Shown one piece after another: positions 42,481 to 50,835 of a stretch of DNA of 64,000 bases. The position numbers and the translations under genes are program-made. This stretch comes from Phenylobacterium sp. (GTDB lineage: Bacteria; Pseudomonadota; Alphaproteobacteria; Caulobacterales; Caulobacteraceae). Location: positions 289,382-353,381 of the forward strand of contig NZ_JACESE010000001.1 of NCBI RefSeq assembly GCF_013911965.1, read 5' to 3'. The number at the start of each line of letters is the position of its first letter. Position 1 is the first letter of the stretch. The notes beneath the pieces are model-generated. The model was not told the DNA's origin. It saw only the letters and a list, made by a program, of their open reading frames with translations, and made no database searches.

Positions 42481-43745
42481 ACCATTTCGAGCTGCGGGGG
42501 GGCGAGCTCTTCTGCGAGGACGTGCCGCTGGCGGAGATCGCGCAGGCCGTCGGGACCCCGGTCTATGTCTATTCCACCGCCACCCTCGAGCGGCACTACA
42601 CGGTGCTGCGCGAGGCGCTGGTCGCCGCCGGCGTGGTCGATCCGCTGATCGCGTTCGCGGTCAAGGCCAATTCCAATCTCGCCGTCCTCAGGACTCTGGC
42701 CCGTCAGGGCGCGGGCGCCGACACTGTTTCCGAAGGCGAGATCCGCCGCGCCCTGGCCGCCGGGGTGCCGCCGGAAAAGATCGTCTTCTCGGGGGTCGGC
42801 AAGACCGCCGCCGAGATCGCCTTCGCGCTCGAGGCCGGCGTCTGCGAGATCAATGTCGAGTCCGAGCCGGAAATGGCCGCTGTCGCCAGGGTCGCCGAAC
42901 GCCTGGGCAAGCGCGCGACCATCGCCTTCCGGGTCAATCCGGACGTGGCGGCCGGCGGTCACGCCAAGATCGCCACGGGCAAGTCGGAGAACAAGTTCGG
43001 CGTCTCCTTCGCCGAGGCCGAGCGGCTCTACGCCATGGCGTCGAACAGCGCCTGGCTGAAGCCCGTGGGCGTGGCCTGCCACATCGGCAGCCAGATCACC
43101 GACCTTGCGCCCATGGCCGAGGCCTTCGAGAAGATGGCGGGCCTGGTGCGCCGCCTGCGCGGCGAGGGCCTGCACGTCGAGCGGCTGGACCTGGGGGGCG
43201 GCCTGGGCGTGCCCTATTTCAACCAGCCGGAGCCGCCCTCGCCGGGCGACTATGCGCAGGTCGTGGCGCAGGCGACGCAGGGGCTGGACGTCCAGCTCGC
43301 CTTCGAGCCCGGCCGGGTGATCGCGGCCAACGCCGGGGTGCTCCTGGCCGAGGTGGTGCATGTCCACCAGCGCCCGGAAGGCCGACTCTTCCTGGTGCTC
43401 GATGCGGCCATGAACGACCTGCTGCGCCCGGCCATGTATGACGCCTATCACGACATCCGCGCCGTCCGGCCGCGCGAGGGCGAGGCCCGCCCCTATGACG
43501 TGGTCGGACCGGTGTGCGAGACCGGCGACACCTTCACCCGCGACCGCGCCCTGCCGCCCTTCGAGGCCGGCGACCTTGTGGCCTTCATGAGCGCCGGCGC
43601 CTATGGCGCGTCCATGGCCAGCGAGTACAACAGCCGGCTGCTGGTCCCGGAAGTCATGGTCAAGGGCGACCAGTTCGCCATCGTGCGCCCCCGTCCGACC
43701 TATGAGGAGATGTTGGCGCGGGAGGCCGAGGCGCCCTGGCTCTAG
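42477..43745 (+). CDS. lysA: diaminopimelate decarboxylase
   Basis: A 422-aa PLP-dependent fold-III decarboxylase that converts meso-diaminopimelate to lysine. The PLP lysine is in FAVKANSNLAVLRTL, the phosphate-binding GGGLGVPY segment is in the middle, and VGPVCETGDTF carries the Cys/Glu of the active site, with GAYGASMASEYNSR near the C-terminus. Length and order match the family. It is the third gene of argH-lptM-lysA. Confidence 0.95.
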   Translation: MNHFELRGGELFCEDVPLAEIAQAVGTPVYVYSTATLERHYTVLREALVAAGVVDPLIAFAVKANSNLAVLRTLARQGAGADTVSEGEIRRALAAGVPPEKIVFSGVGKTAAEIAFALEAGVCEINVESEPEMAAVARVAERLGKRATIAFRVNPDVAAGGHAKIATGKSENKFGVSFAEAERLYAMASNSAWLKPVGVACHIGSQITDLAPMAEAFEKMAGLVRRLRGEGLHVERLDLGGGLGVPYFNQPEPPSPGDYAQVVAQATQGLDVQLAFEPGRVIAANAGVLLAEVVHVHQRPEGRLFLVLDAAMNDLLRPAMYDAYHDIRAVRPREGEARPYDVVGPVCETGDTFTRDRALPPFEAGDLVAFMSAGAYGASMASEYNSRLLVPEVMVKGDQFAIVRPRPTYEEMLAREAEAPWL

Positions 43746-43752
43746 GGCCCGA

Positions 43753-44280
43753 TCAGTCCATCGCCCCGACATAGGGCAGGCCGCGGAGCTGGCCGGCGGC
43801 GTCCATGCCGTAGCCGACCAGGAAGCGGGGCGGCGCCTGCCAGGCGACGAAGTCCGGCTCGATGGCGCGGGCCGTGGGCCAGGGCTTGGCGGCGAAGACG
43901 CAGGTCAGGACCTCGGCCGCGCCCGAATCCCGCACCAGGCGGGCCGCCTCGCTGAGCGACAGGCCGGTGTCGATCACGTCGTCGACGATCAGCGCCCGGC
44001 GGCCGGAGAGCGGCCGCTGGAGATCGGCGCGGACCTCGCACCGCCCCAGGCTCGCCCGCTCGTCGCCATAGGAGGCGAGCCACAGGGCGTCGAAGCGCAC
44101 ATGCCGGCCCGCGCGGGCCAGGGCCCGGGTCAGGTCGGCGTAGAACCACAGGCCGCCGGTCAGCAGACAGATGACCACGGTGTCGTCGTCGATCCGCGGG
44201 GCGATCTCGCCGGCCAGCTTCTCGACGCGGGCGGCGACCTCGGCCTCGGGCAGCAGCACCTCGGTCGGCTGGTCAGTCAT
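43753..44280 (-). CDS. hypoxanthine phosphoribosyltransferase family
   Basis: A 175-aa type I phosphoribosyltransferase. The PRPP loop reads LIVDDVIDTGLSLSEA. The early flexible-loop segment is VVICLLTGGLWFYADL and the substrate part SYGDERAS. It salvages hypoxanthine or guanine using PRPP. It overlaps the upstream zinc-ribbon gene by 8 bp on the same strand and converges on lysA. The exact base specificity is not readable, so no gene symbol is given. Confidence 0.88.
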   Translation of the reverse strand: MTDQPTEVLLPEAEVAARVEKLAGEIAPRIDDDTVVICLLTGGLWFYADLTRALARAGRHVRFDALWLASYGDERASLGRCEVRADLQRPLSGRRALIVDDVIDTGLSLSEAARLVRDSGAAEVLTCVFAAKPWPTARAIEPDFVAWQAPPRFLVGYGMDAAGQLRGLPYVGAMD

Positions 44281-45187
44281 GATGTTCGTCGCCGTGGTCG
44301 TCCATCGGCAGCGGCTTGGCGTCCTGGATCGCCGGGCCGTGCGCGGCGGCGGCGGCATGATCGGCCGGCGCATGCGCCGCCTCTTCTGCGTGCGCCGGCG
44401 CGCTGGCCTCGGCCGCGCCGCGCAGGTCCAGCGTCTCGGGATGCTTCGGTTCGGCCGGGGCCTTGACCTGGGCGAAAGTGACCTCGAGCTCGGCCGCCGA
44501 GCCCGGCGGATCGATGAGGGCCAGGGCGAAATGCCGCGTCTCGCCCGGCGGAATCTCCGGATCGGCGGGCCGCGCGATCTTTGTGGCCACCGGCTGGCCG
44601 GCCTTGTTCAGCAGGCGGATCTGCAGCGGCGGGGCGGTGATGGTGCGGTCCTCGATGTTGCGGATCATGCCCGAGACCGACAGGGCCGCGTGGCCGTCCT
44701 GCAGGGCCGGCTCGAACTCGACGCCCTCGATGGCCAGGCCCACGCTGTTGACCGGCAGGCCGACCCCGGCGAAGGCCCCCGCCGTGCTCGGCCACAGGCG
44801 CACCACGTCCACCCGGAAGACGACGGCGACGGCGATCATCACCGCCAGCGCCGCGGCCATGCCGGCCCAGACGACGCCGGTCGTGGCGGCTTCGCGCATG
44901 CGGCGGCTGTCGTGCGCCTTGGCGCGGAAGGCCTTGGGCAGGGCGAGGCCCTCGCGGGCCGCAGACTCCGCTTCCGGCTCGGGCGCGGCTTGATCGGCGG
45001 CGGCGGGGGCGCTATCGGCGACGGGAGGCTCGGCCTGGGGCGCCGGCGCGGTGAGCTCCAGCTCGACCTCGCGGCGCGCGGTCCAGCGATGGCCGCAGCT
45101 CACGCACTTCACGACGCGCCCGTCCTCGGGAATCTTGGCGTCGTCCACGAAATAGCTGGTGGAGCATTCTGGACAGGTCAGTATCAT
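44273..45187 (-). CDS. zinc-ribbon membrane protein with DUF3426-like domain
   Basis: A 304-aa protein. The N-terminal MJ0042-type zinc ribbon reads CPECSTSYFVDDAKIPEDG, with the second pair CVSC. An Ala/Pro/Glu linker follows, then one TM (about 105-125: GVVWAGMAAALAVMIAVAVV), and an extracytoplasmic DUF3426-like domain (SVSGMIRNIEDRTITAPPLQ). The tail is His/Asp-rich (DDHGDEHHD), a possible metal-binding end. It diverges from ftsE, an arrangement conserved in Caulobacterales; its function is unknown. Confidence 0.85.
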   Translation of the reverse strand: MILTCPECSTSYFVDDAKIPEDGRVVKCVSCGHRWTARREVELELTAPAPQAEPPVADSAPAAADQAAPEPEAESAAREGLALPKAFRAKAHDSRRMREAATTGVVWAGMAAALAVMIAVAVVFRVDVVRLWPSTAGAFAGVGLPVNSVGLAIEGVEFEPALQDGHAALSVSGMIRNIEDRTITAPPLQIRLLNKAGQPVATKIARPADPEIPPGETRHFALALIDPPGSAAELEVTFAQVKAPAEPKHPETLDLRGAAEASAPAHAEEAAHAPADHAAAAAHGPAIQDAKPLPMDDHGDEHHD

Positions 45188-45243
45188 GGCCGCCGAATCG
45201 GACCCTCCAGCACACCTTTTCGAGGTCGCCGATTCCGGTCTCC

Positions 45244-45975
45244 ATGTCCAGAAACCCGTACGCCGACGAGGCGCTCGACGCCGATGACGCCGTGGTTCGC
45301 TTCGACGACGTCTCGATGCGTTACGGACGCGCGCCGGAAACGCTCAAGGACCTCACCTTTTCCTTGCCTCAAGGGTCTTTCCATTTCGTCACCGGCGCGT
45401 CCGGGGCGGGCAAGACCTCGCTGCTCAAGCTGATCTATCTGGCCGCCCGTCCCTCCAAGGGACTCCTGCACCTGTTCGGCCAGGATGTGGAGCAGGCGCC
45501 CGACGACATCCGCCCCTTCCTGCGCCGCCGCATCGGGGTGGTCTATCAGGAGTTCCGCCTCCTCGACCACCTGAGCGCCTTCGACAATGTCGCCGTGCCC
45601 CTGCGCATCGCCGGCCACAAGCCGGACTCCTACCGGCAGGACATCGCCGAACTGATGGCCTGGGTCGGCCTGCGCGAACGCATGCACGCCTATCCGCCGA
45701 CCCTGGCCGGCGGGGAGAAACAGCGCCTGGCCATCGCGCGCGCCGTGGTGGGGCGGCCCGACATCCTGCTGGCCGACGAGCCGACGGGAAACGTCGACCA
45801 CGAGATGGGCCTGCGAATCCTGCGCCTTTTCCTGGAGCTGAACCGCCTGGGCACCACCGTGCTGATCGCCACCCACGACCAGGACCTGGTCGCCCGCTCC
45901 GGCAAGCCCATCATCCACCTGGAGGACGGCCGGCTGGTCCACATGGGCCCCTTGAGCCCGGCGGGCCGCGCATGA
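45244..45975 (+). CDS. ftsE: cell-division ATP-binding protein FtsE
   Basis: A 243-aa ABC ATPase with Walker A GASGAGKTSLLK, Q-loop VVYQEFRLLDHLS, signature LAGGEKQRLAIARAV, Walker B ILLADEPTGNVD and switch ATHDQDL. With FtsX it forms the MacB-like complex that activates peptidoglycan hydrolases during division. A 20-residue acidic N-terminal extension (NPYADEALDADDAVVRFDDV) precedes the domain. ftsX overlaps by ATGA (45972-45975). Confidence 0.95.
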   Translation: MSRNPYADEALDADDAVVRFDDVSMRYGRAPETLKDLTFSLPQGSFHFVTGASGAGKTSLLKLIYLAARPSKGLLHLFGQDVEQAPDDIRPFLRRRIGVVYQEFRLLDHLSAFDNVAVPLRIAGHKPDSYRQDIAELMAWVGLRERMHAYPPTLAGGEKQRLAIARAVVGRPDILLADEPTGNVDHEMGLRILRLFLELNRLGTTVLIATHDQDLVARSGKPIIHLEDGRLVHMGPLSPAGRA

Positions 45976-46865
45976 ACGGCGTCTTCGATCCGGCCCGCTG
46001 GCGTCCGGCGCCCTTTCTGCCGGCGAGCGACAGCCGCGACTCCTCGCTGGTCTTCGTGGTGGCGGTGCTCTGCTTCCTCGCCTGCCTCACGGCGCTGGGC
46101 GTGCTCGCCTCCGACCGGGCCGCGGCGGGCTGGTCGCGCCAGCTCACCGGCGAGATGACGGTCATCGTCCGGCCCAAGGCGACCGAGACTCCCGATTCCG
46201 CCGCCGCCCGCGCCGCCGAGACCCTGGCCGGGGTGGAGGGCGTGGCCGAGGCCCGCGCCCTGGAGCGGGAGAAGGCCGAGGCCCTGATCGCGCCATGGCT
46301 GGGCGACGCCGCCGACCTCGCCGACCTGCCGGTTCCGCGCCTGGTCGCCGTCACCCTGGAGCGCGAGGCGCCGGCGAACGCCGAGGCTCTGGAGCGCGCC
46401 CTGCGCGCGCGGGGCCTGGACGCCGTGGTCGACGACCATTCCACCTGGCTGGAGGACATCCAGCGCGGAGCGGCCATCGCCCGCTGGATCGGCCTGGGCG
46501 TCTTCCTGCTGATCGCCGCCGCCGCCGCCGCCGTCATCGCCTTCGCGACCCGCGCAGGGCTGGCGGCCCGGCGCGAGGTGGTCGAGGTGCTGCACCTGGC
46601 CGGCGCCGAGGACGTGTTCATCGCCCGCCTCTTCCAGGCCCGCTTCGCACGCATCGCCGCCCTGGCCGGCGCCATCGGGGCGAGCGCGGCGGCCGTCCTT
46701 GGCGCGGGCCTGCGCCTGGCCGGCGGGGGCGACGGTTTGACGCCTGTGCTGCCGGTGGCTTGGACGGATCTGCTGGCTGTTCTACCGTGCCCCCTGGCCG
46801 CAGCTCTGGTGGCCGCGGCAGCCGCGCGGCTGACCGCCACGAGCCTGATCCGCGAGCTGTCCTGA
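45972..46865 (+). CDS. ftsX: cell-division permease FtsX
   Basis: A 297-aa membrane protein with four membrane segments: about 28-50 (VFVVAVLCFLACLTALGVLA), 175-195, 225-245 and 265-285, and a periplasmic loop after TM1 (about 60-165) that in FtsX contacts hydrolase activators such as EnvC or, in Caulobacterales, other factors. A Gly/Ala-rich C-terminal half is typical. It overlaps ftsE. The YdcF-like gene begins 24 bp downstream. Confidence 0.92.
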   Translation: MNGVFDPARWRPAPFLPASDSRDSSLVFVVAVLCFLACLTALGVLASDRAAAGWSRQLTGEMTVIVRPKATETPDSAAARAAETLAGVEGVAEARALEREKAEALIAPWLGDAADLADLPVPRLVAVTLEREAPANAEALERALRARGLDAVVDDHSTWLEDIQRGAAIARWIGLGVFLLIAAAAAAVIAFATRAGLAARREVVEVLHLAGAEDVFIARLFQARFARIAALAGAIGASAAAVLGAGLRLAGGGDGLTPVLPVAWTDLLAVLPCPLAAALVAAAAARLTATSLIRELS

Positions 46866-46889
46866 ACTTCCGCCGTTGAACGCCGCCGC

Positions 46890-47516
46890 ATGAGAACCCT
46901 GGCCGTCCTCGTTGTCGCCGCCCTGATCTGGGCGGCGGGACTGCTCGCCTTCGCCTCCCGCGTGGAGCGCTCCACCCCGGCGCCCGATCCGGCGCCGGCC
47001 GATGGCGTGGTCGCCCTGACGGGCGTCGGCTCCAACGAACGGATCGCCGCGGCCATGCGCCTGCTCGAGGCGGGCAAGGCCGAGCGCATGCTGGTCTCCG
47101 GCGTCAATCGCGAGGCCAGCCGCGAGGACATCCGCGACGTCTCCAAAGCCGTGCGCCGGCTCTACGACTGCTGCGTGGATCTCGGCTTCGAGGCGGCCAA
47201 CACCCGCGGCAACGCCCGCGAGACGGCCGAATGGGCCGCCGCCCGGGGCTTCGACAGCCTGATCATCGTCACCGCCGACTACCACATGCCGCGCGCCATG
47301 CTGGAGCTGGGCGCGACCCTGCCGGACGCCGAACTCCAGGCCTATCCGGTGCCCACGCCGCAGTTCCAGGCGCGCGACTGGTGGCGCACCTCGGCCGGGG
47401 CGCGGCTGATGACCATGGAATACCTGAAGTACCTGGCGATCCTGGGCCGCGAGACGGTGCTCGGCCTGGGACCGCAGGACGAGGACGAGGCCCCGGCGGC
47501 GCAACCGGCCGGTTGA
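46890..47516 (+). CDS. YdcF/DUF218 family membrane protein
   Basis: A 208-aa protein with one N-terminal membrane segment (LAVLVVAALIWAAGLLAFA) and a DUF218 domain (GVVALTGVGSNERIAAAMRL, NTRGNARETAEWAAARGF, IIVTADYHMPRAMLEL). Members such as SanA and ElyC affect the cell envelope. It lies between ftsX and plsC, probably one transcription unit. Confidence 0.88.
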   Translation: MRTLAVLVVAALIWAAGLLAFASRVERSTPAPDPAPADGVVALTGVGSNERIAAAMRLLEAGKAERMLVSGVNREASREDIRDVSKAVRRLYDCCVDLGFEAANTRGNARETAEWAAARGFDSLIIVTADYHMPRAMLELGATLPDAELQAYPVPTPQFQARDWWRTSAGARLMTMEYLKYLAILGRETVLGLGPQDEDEAPAAQPAG

Positions 47517-47572
47517 TCTTTGCGCGCCGGCGCCCGAACCAAGGGGTTCGAATCCTTTAGGAAAGGCCCGCC

Positions 47573-48277
47573 GTGACCGCCCTGCGATCCCTTCTCTTCG
47601 TGGCGCTCTTCTATGTCTGGTCGGCCGTGGTGGCGATCAGCATCACGCCCCTGCTGCTGGGCCCGCGCATCTGGGTGTTGAAGGCCCTCGATTTCTGGGC
47701 CGGCGGCGTCATCGCCCTGCTGCGGATCGCCGGCATCCGCGTCGAGGTGCGCGGCCGCGAGCACATCCCCACGGGCGCGGCCCTGGTGGCGCCGAAACAC
47801 CAGTGCATGTTCGACGTCTTCGCCCAGTTCACCTGGCTGCCCGACGCCTGCTTCGTGCTGAAGAAGGAGCTGATGTGGATTCCCTTCTTCGGATGGTACG
47901 CCCAGAAGGCCCGCATGATCGTCGTCGACCGCGAGGGTCATGCCGCGGCGCTGAAGAAGCTGGTGCGCGACGCCAAGGACCGCTTCGCCCACGACCGCCA
48001 GCTGATCATCTTCCCCGAGGGCACCCGCGGCGAGCCGGGCGTGGCCGGCGACTACAAGCCCGGCATCGCCGCCCTCTATCGCGAACTGGACCTGCCGGTG
48101 CATCCGGTGGCCACCAATTCCGGCGTGCACTGGCCCAGGCACGGCTTCCTGCGAAAGCCCGGCCTGATCGTCTTCGAATATCTCGAACCCATCCCGCCCG
48201 GCCTGAAACGTGCGGAATTCATGCGCATCCTGGAAGAGCGCATCGAGACGGCCTCGAACCGGCTGCTGGACCTCTAG
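47573..48277 (+). CDS. plsC: 1-acyl-sn-glycerol-3-phosphate acyltransferase
   Basis: A 234-aa membrane-bound lysophosphatidic acid acyltransferase. The catalytic H-x4-D is in PKHQCMFDVF; the second block FPEGTRGEPG and a VATNSGVHWPR segment complete the active site. A hydrophobic N-terminus (LLFVALFYVWSAVVAISIT) anchors it. It makes phosphatidic acid from lysophosphatidic acid. GTG start preceded by AGGAAAGG. Its stop overlaps that of the convergent ChaC-like gene (CTAG 48274-48277). Confidence 0.92.
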   Translation: MTALRSLLFVALFYVWSAVVAISITPLLLGPRIWVLKALDFWAGGVIALLRIAGIRVEVRGREHIPTGAALVAPKHQCMFDVFAQFTWLPDACFVLKKELMWIPFFGWYAQKARMIVVDREGHAAALKKLVRDAKDRFAHDRQLIIFPEGTRGEPGVAGDYKPGIAALYRELDLPVHPVATNSGVHWPRHGFLRKPGLIVFEYLEPIPPGLKRAEFMRILEERIETASNRLLDL

Positions 48278-48813
48278 GCGCCCAGCCGCCCCTCCACCAG
48301 CGCCAGCAGCCGCTCCATCGACCGGTCGACGATGCCCTCCTGCCGCAGGTGGGCGACGAGGTCGCGGAGGTAGTCCTCGTTCGGGCCGGAGAGCCCGACC
48401 GCGCCGGTGATCAGATCCGCCTGTCGCTCGAGGCTCAGCGCCCCAGCCCACTGCGGGCGCTCCGCATCGGAGAGGAAGACGAGGCATTCCACGCGGCGGC
48501 CGGTCGCCAGCCGGACGAAGCGGCGGGCCTCCACATAGGTCTCCGTCGGCTGTTCGCGTTCGCGCAGGTAATCGTAGACGGCCGGCCAGTCGGCCTCGGC
48601 CACGCGGTAGGCCATGCCGCGCACCGCGCCGCCCGGGGCGAGGCCGAGCACGAGGCCCGGGCGTTCATAGGTGCCGCGGTGGTGGACCGAATAGATGCAG
48701 AAGGCCCGGCGGCGTCCGTGTAGGGTGGCCGCCGTCCGCTCGACGAACGAAAACCCCGGACGCCACATCAGCGACCCGTAACCGAACACCCAGCGCTCTA
48801 CGCCGTCCGACAT
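48274..48813 (-). CDS. ChaC-like gamma-glutamylcyclotransferase
   Basis: A 179-aa protein starting with the family motif WVFGYGSLMWRPGF, followed by GLVLGLAPGGAVRGMAYRV and YLREREQPTETY. ChaC proteins split gamma-glutamyl peptides, mainly glutathione, into 5-oxoproline and the remaining amino acid or peptide. ATG 48813 gives the usual N-terminus. It converges on plsC and diverges from the DUF2125 gene. Confidence 0.9.
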   Translation of the reverse strand: MSDGVERWVFGYGSLMWRPGFSFVERTAATLHGRRRAFCIYSVHHRGTYERPGLVLGLAPGGAVRGMAYRVAEADWPAVYDYLREREQPTETYVEARRFVRLATGRRVECLVFLSDAERPQWAGALSLERQADLITGAVGLSGPNEDYLRDLVAHLRQEGIVDRSMERLLALVEGRLGA

Positions 48814-48847
48814 CCACCCGACCCGAAGACACCCCAAATAGATTCCG

Positions 48848-49882
48848 ATGTCTGTGCCCGATACCGAACCCGTCCGCAAACACAGCCGCGCCGGCCTGTT
48901 CATCCCCTTCATCCTGCTGCTGGTGGCCATGGTCGCCTGGACCGGCTTCTGGTTCTGGCTGCGCATCCAGACCGCCGACCGTATGGACGAGACGGCGGAG
49001 GCCCTTCGTGCGGCGGGCTATGAGGTGTCCTGGAGCGAACGCAGCATCGGCGGCTTTCCCTTCCGCCTGAACGTCACCCTGACCGAACCGCGCATCCGCG
49101 AACCGTCCGGCTGGGCGCTCGCCGCCCCGCGGCTGGAGTCGGAGGCCTATATCCACGGCCTGGGCAACTGGATCTTCGCCGCCCCCGAGGGCCTGACCTT
49201 CACGCGTCCGGTGGCCGGACCGGTGGAGGTGAAGGGCCGGGTGCTGCGCGCCAGCCTGGCGGGCCTGGACGAGGCGATCCCGCGCTTCGACTTCCAGTGC
49301 GCCGACCTCACCTTCACGCCCGGCGCCGGGGCCCAGCCCTTCAGCCTGTCGGCGGCCAAGCTGGCGGAGATCCACCTGCGTCCGGCGCCGGAGGATCAGG
49401 CGGGCTTCTTCGTGGAGGTCAAGGAAGGCCAGGCGCGCTTCTCCGGCCTCTTCGCCAACATCGCCGAGGATGGCGAGATCGCGCTGAAGTGGGACTCCAT
49501 CCTGACCAAGGCCAGCGCCCTGCGCGGCGCCGACTGGCCCTCGGCCGCGCGGGCCTGGGCCGACGCCGGCGGGACGATGCAGGTGCAGCAGGCGGGTCTG
49601 ACGGCGGGCGAGGCCGTGATCGGCGTACGCTCGGGCGTGCTGAGCGTCGGCGACGACGGCCGGCTGGTGGGCGCGCTGGAGACGACGCTTCGGCAGGCGC
49701 CGCGCGCGCTGGAGGCCATGGGCGAAGGCGGCGTCCTGCCCGAGGAGACGGCCGAGACCGCCGCGGCGGTGGCCGCCGCCCGAGAGGGGGCCGACGAAAC
49801 CGCCCAGGCGACCATCACCTTCCAGGCCGGCCGCACCACCCTGGGCCCCGTCGCCATCGGTCCGGCGCCGCGGGTCTACTGA
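48848..49882 (+). CDS. DUF2125 domain membrane protein
   Basis: A 344-aa protein with one N-terminal anchor (about 16-37: LFIPFILLLVAMVAWTGFWF) and a beta-rich periplasmic body typical of DUF2125 (YEVSWSERSIGGFPFRLNVT). The ISGFPFRL-like strand is a family landmark, and the fold is thought to resemble lipid-transfer AsmA/DUF proteins. The function is not established. ATG 48848 shortly after the divergent ChaC-like start. The chorismate mutase gene follows 104 bp later. Confidence 0.85.
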   Translation: MSVPDTEPVRKHSRAGLFIPFILLLVAMVAWTGFWFWLRIQTADRMDETAEALRAAGYEVSWSERSIGGFPFRLNVTLTEPRIREPSGWALAAPRLESEAYIHGLGNWIFAAPEGLTFTRPVAGPVEVKGRVLRASLAGLDEAIPRFDFQCADLTFTPGAGAQPFSLSAAKLAEIHLRPAPEDQAGFFVEVKEGQARFSGLFANIAEDGEIALKWDSILTKASALRGADWPSAARAWADAGGTMQVQQAGLTAGEAVIGVRSGVLSVGDDGRLVGALETTLRQAPRALEAMGEGGVLPEETAETAAAVAAAREGADETAQATITFQAGRTTLGPVAIGPAPRVY

Positions 49883-49986
49883 TCGCCCGCCAGATGGTTG
49901 CGACTGCAACTTTTATGCAGCGAAGGGCCCTATTGCGCGGCCGCGCGCAATGACCTAGGTCGCAGGCCTCGTATTCGGGGGAAGAA

Positions 49987-50796
49987 ATGGCCGACGCGAA
50001 GAATGCCGCGAACCCGTCCGCATCGCTTCAGGCGGTGCGCACGCGCATCGACGCGATCGACGCCGACCTGCTCGCGCTTCTGGACGAGCGCGCCGCCCTG
50101 GCCAAGCAGGTCGCCGCCGCCAAGGCCGCGGCCGGCGAATCCGACCGTTTCGGCCTGCGCCCCGGGCGTGAGACCCAGGTCCTGCGCCGCCTGCTGGCCA
50201 TGCCCCGCCAGGGCGCGACCGACGCGCTGGTCATCCGCGTCTGGCGCGAGCTGATGGCCGAGAGCCTTGCCCTGCAGGGTCCGTTCAACCTGGCCGTCTG
50301 GGGCGGCGTGCAGCCGGCGCGCGCCGTGGAGCTCGCCCGCCTGCGCTTCGGCGCGGCCCCGCGTCTGCGCATGACCGCCAGGCCGGAGGAGGCCGTGGCC
50401 GCCGCCAAGGTGAAGGGCGGGGTGGGCGTGCTGGCGCTCTCGCCCGACAGCGCCTGGTGGGGCCGCCTGCTGGCCGAGCCGAGCCTGAAGGTCTTCGCGG
50501 TCCTGCCCTGCCTCAACGCCTGGGGCCCGCCCTCCGCCCTGGCCATCGCCGAGGTGGAGGTCGAGCCGACGGGGGCCGACGTGACGCTCTGGGTCACCGA
50601 CGCGCCCGGCCCCGCGGCCAGGATCGCCGAGACGCTGAGCCGTGACGGCGTGGCCGCCGAACTGCTGGCCGAGGCCGGCGGCCTGAAGCTCTTCACCCTC
50701 GCCGGCTATTATCAGCCGCAGGACGAACGCCTGGCCCGCGCGCCGGGGCGCCTGTCGGGCGTCATCGGGGCTGCGCCGGAGCCCTTCGACGTGTAA
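49987..50796 (+). CDS. chorismate mutase, AroQ type, with extra C-terminal domain
   Basis: A 269-aa protein. The N-terminal 100 residues form an AroQ chorismate mutase (VRTRIDAIDADLLALLDERA, KQVAAAK, RETQVLRRLL, IRVWRELMAESLALQ), which makes prephenate from chorismate. The remaining 165 residues resemble a shortened prephenate-dehydratase-like fold (NLAVWGGVQPARAVELARLR, FAVLPCLNAWGPPSALAIAE) but lack the catalytic TRF motif. An ATG after GGGGGAAG starts it. Next come hisC and the prephenate dehydrogenase gene, so the cluster serves tyrosine/phenylalanine synthesis. Confidence 0.88.
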   Translation: MADAKNAANPSASLQAVRTRIDAIDADLLALLDERAALAKQVAAAKAAAGESDRFGLRPGRETQVLRRLLAMPRQGATDALVIRVWRELMAESLALQGPFNLAVWGGVQPARAVELARLRFGAAPRLRMTARPEEAVAAAKVKGGVGVLALSPDSAWWGRLLAEPSLKVFAVLPCLNAWGPPSALAIAEVEVEPTGADVTLWVTDAPGPAARIAETLSRDGVAAELLAEAGGLKLFTLAGYYQPQDERLARAPGRLSGVIGAAPEPFDV

Positions 50797-50835
50797 GACC
50801 GGGCCGTTCCGCCCCTCCGGCCACCCCTGGGTTCC

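Noticed and set aside
47530-47560. GGTTCGAATCC before plsC resembling a tRNA T-loop.
   Set aside because: It is half of a simple CGAACC-AAGG-GGTTCG hairpin; no cloverleaf can be drawn.
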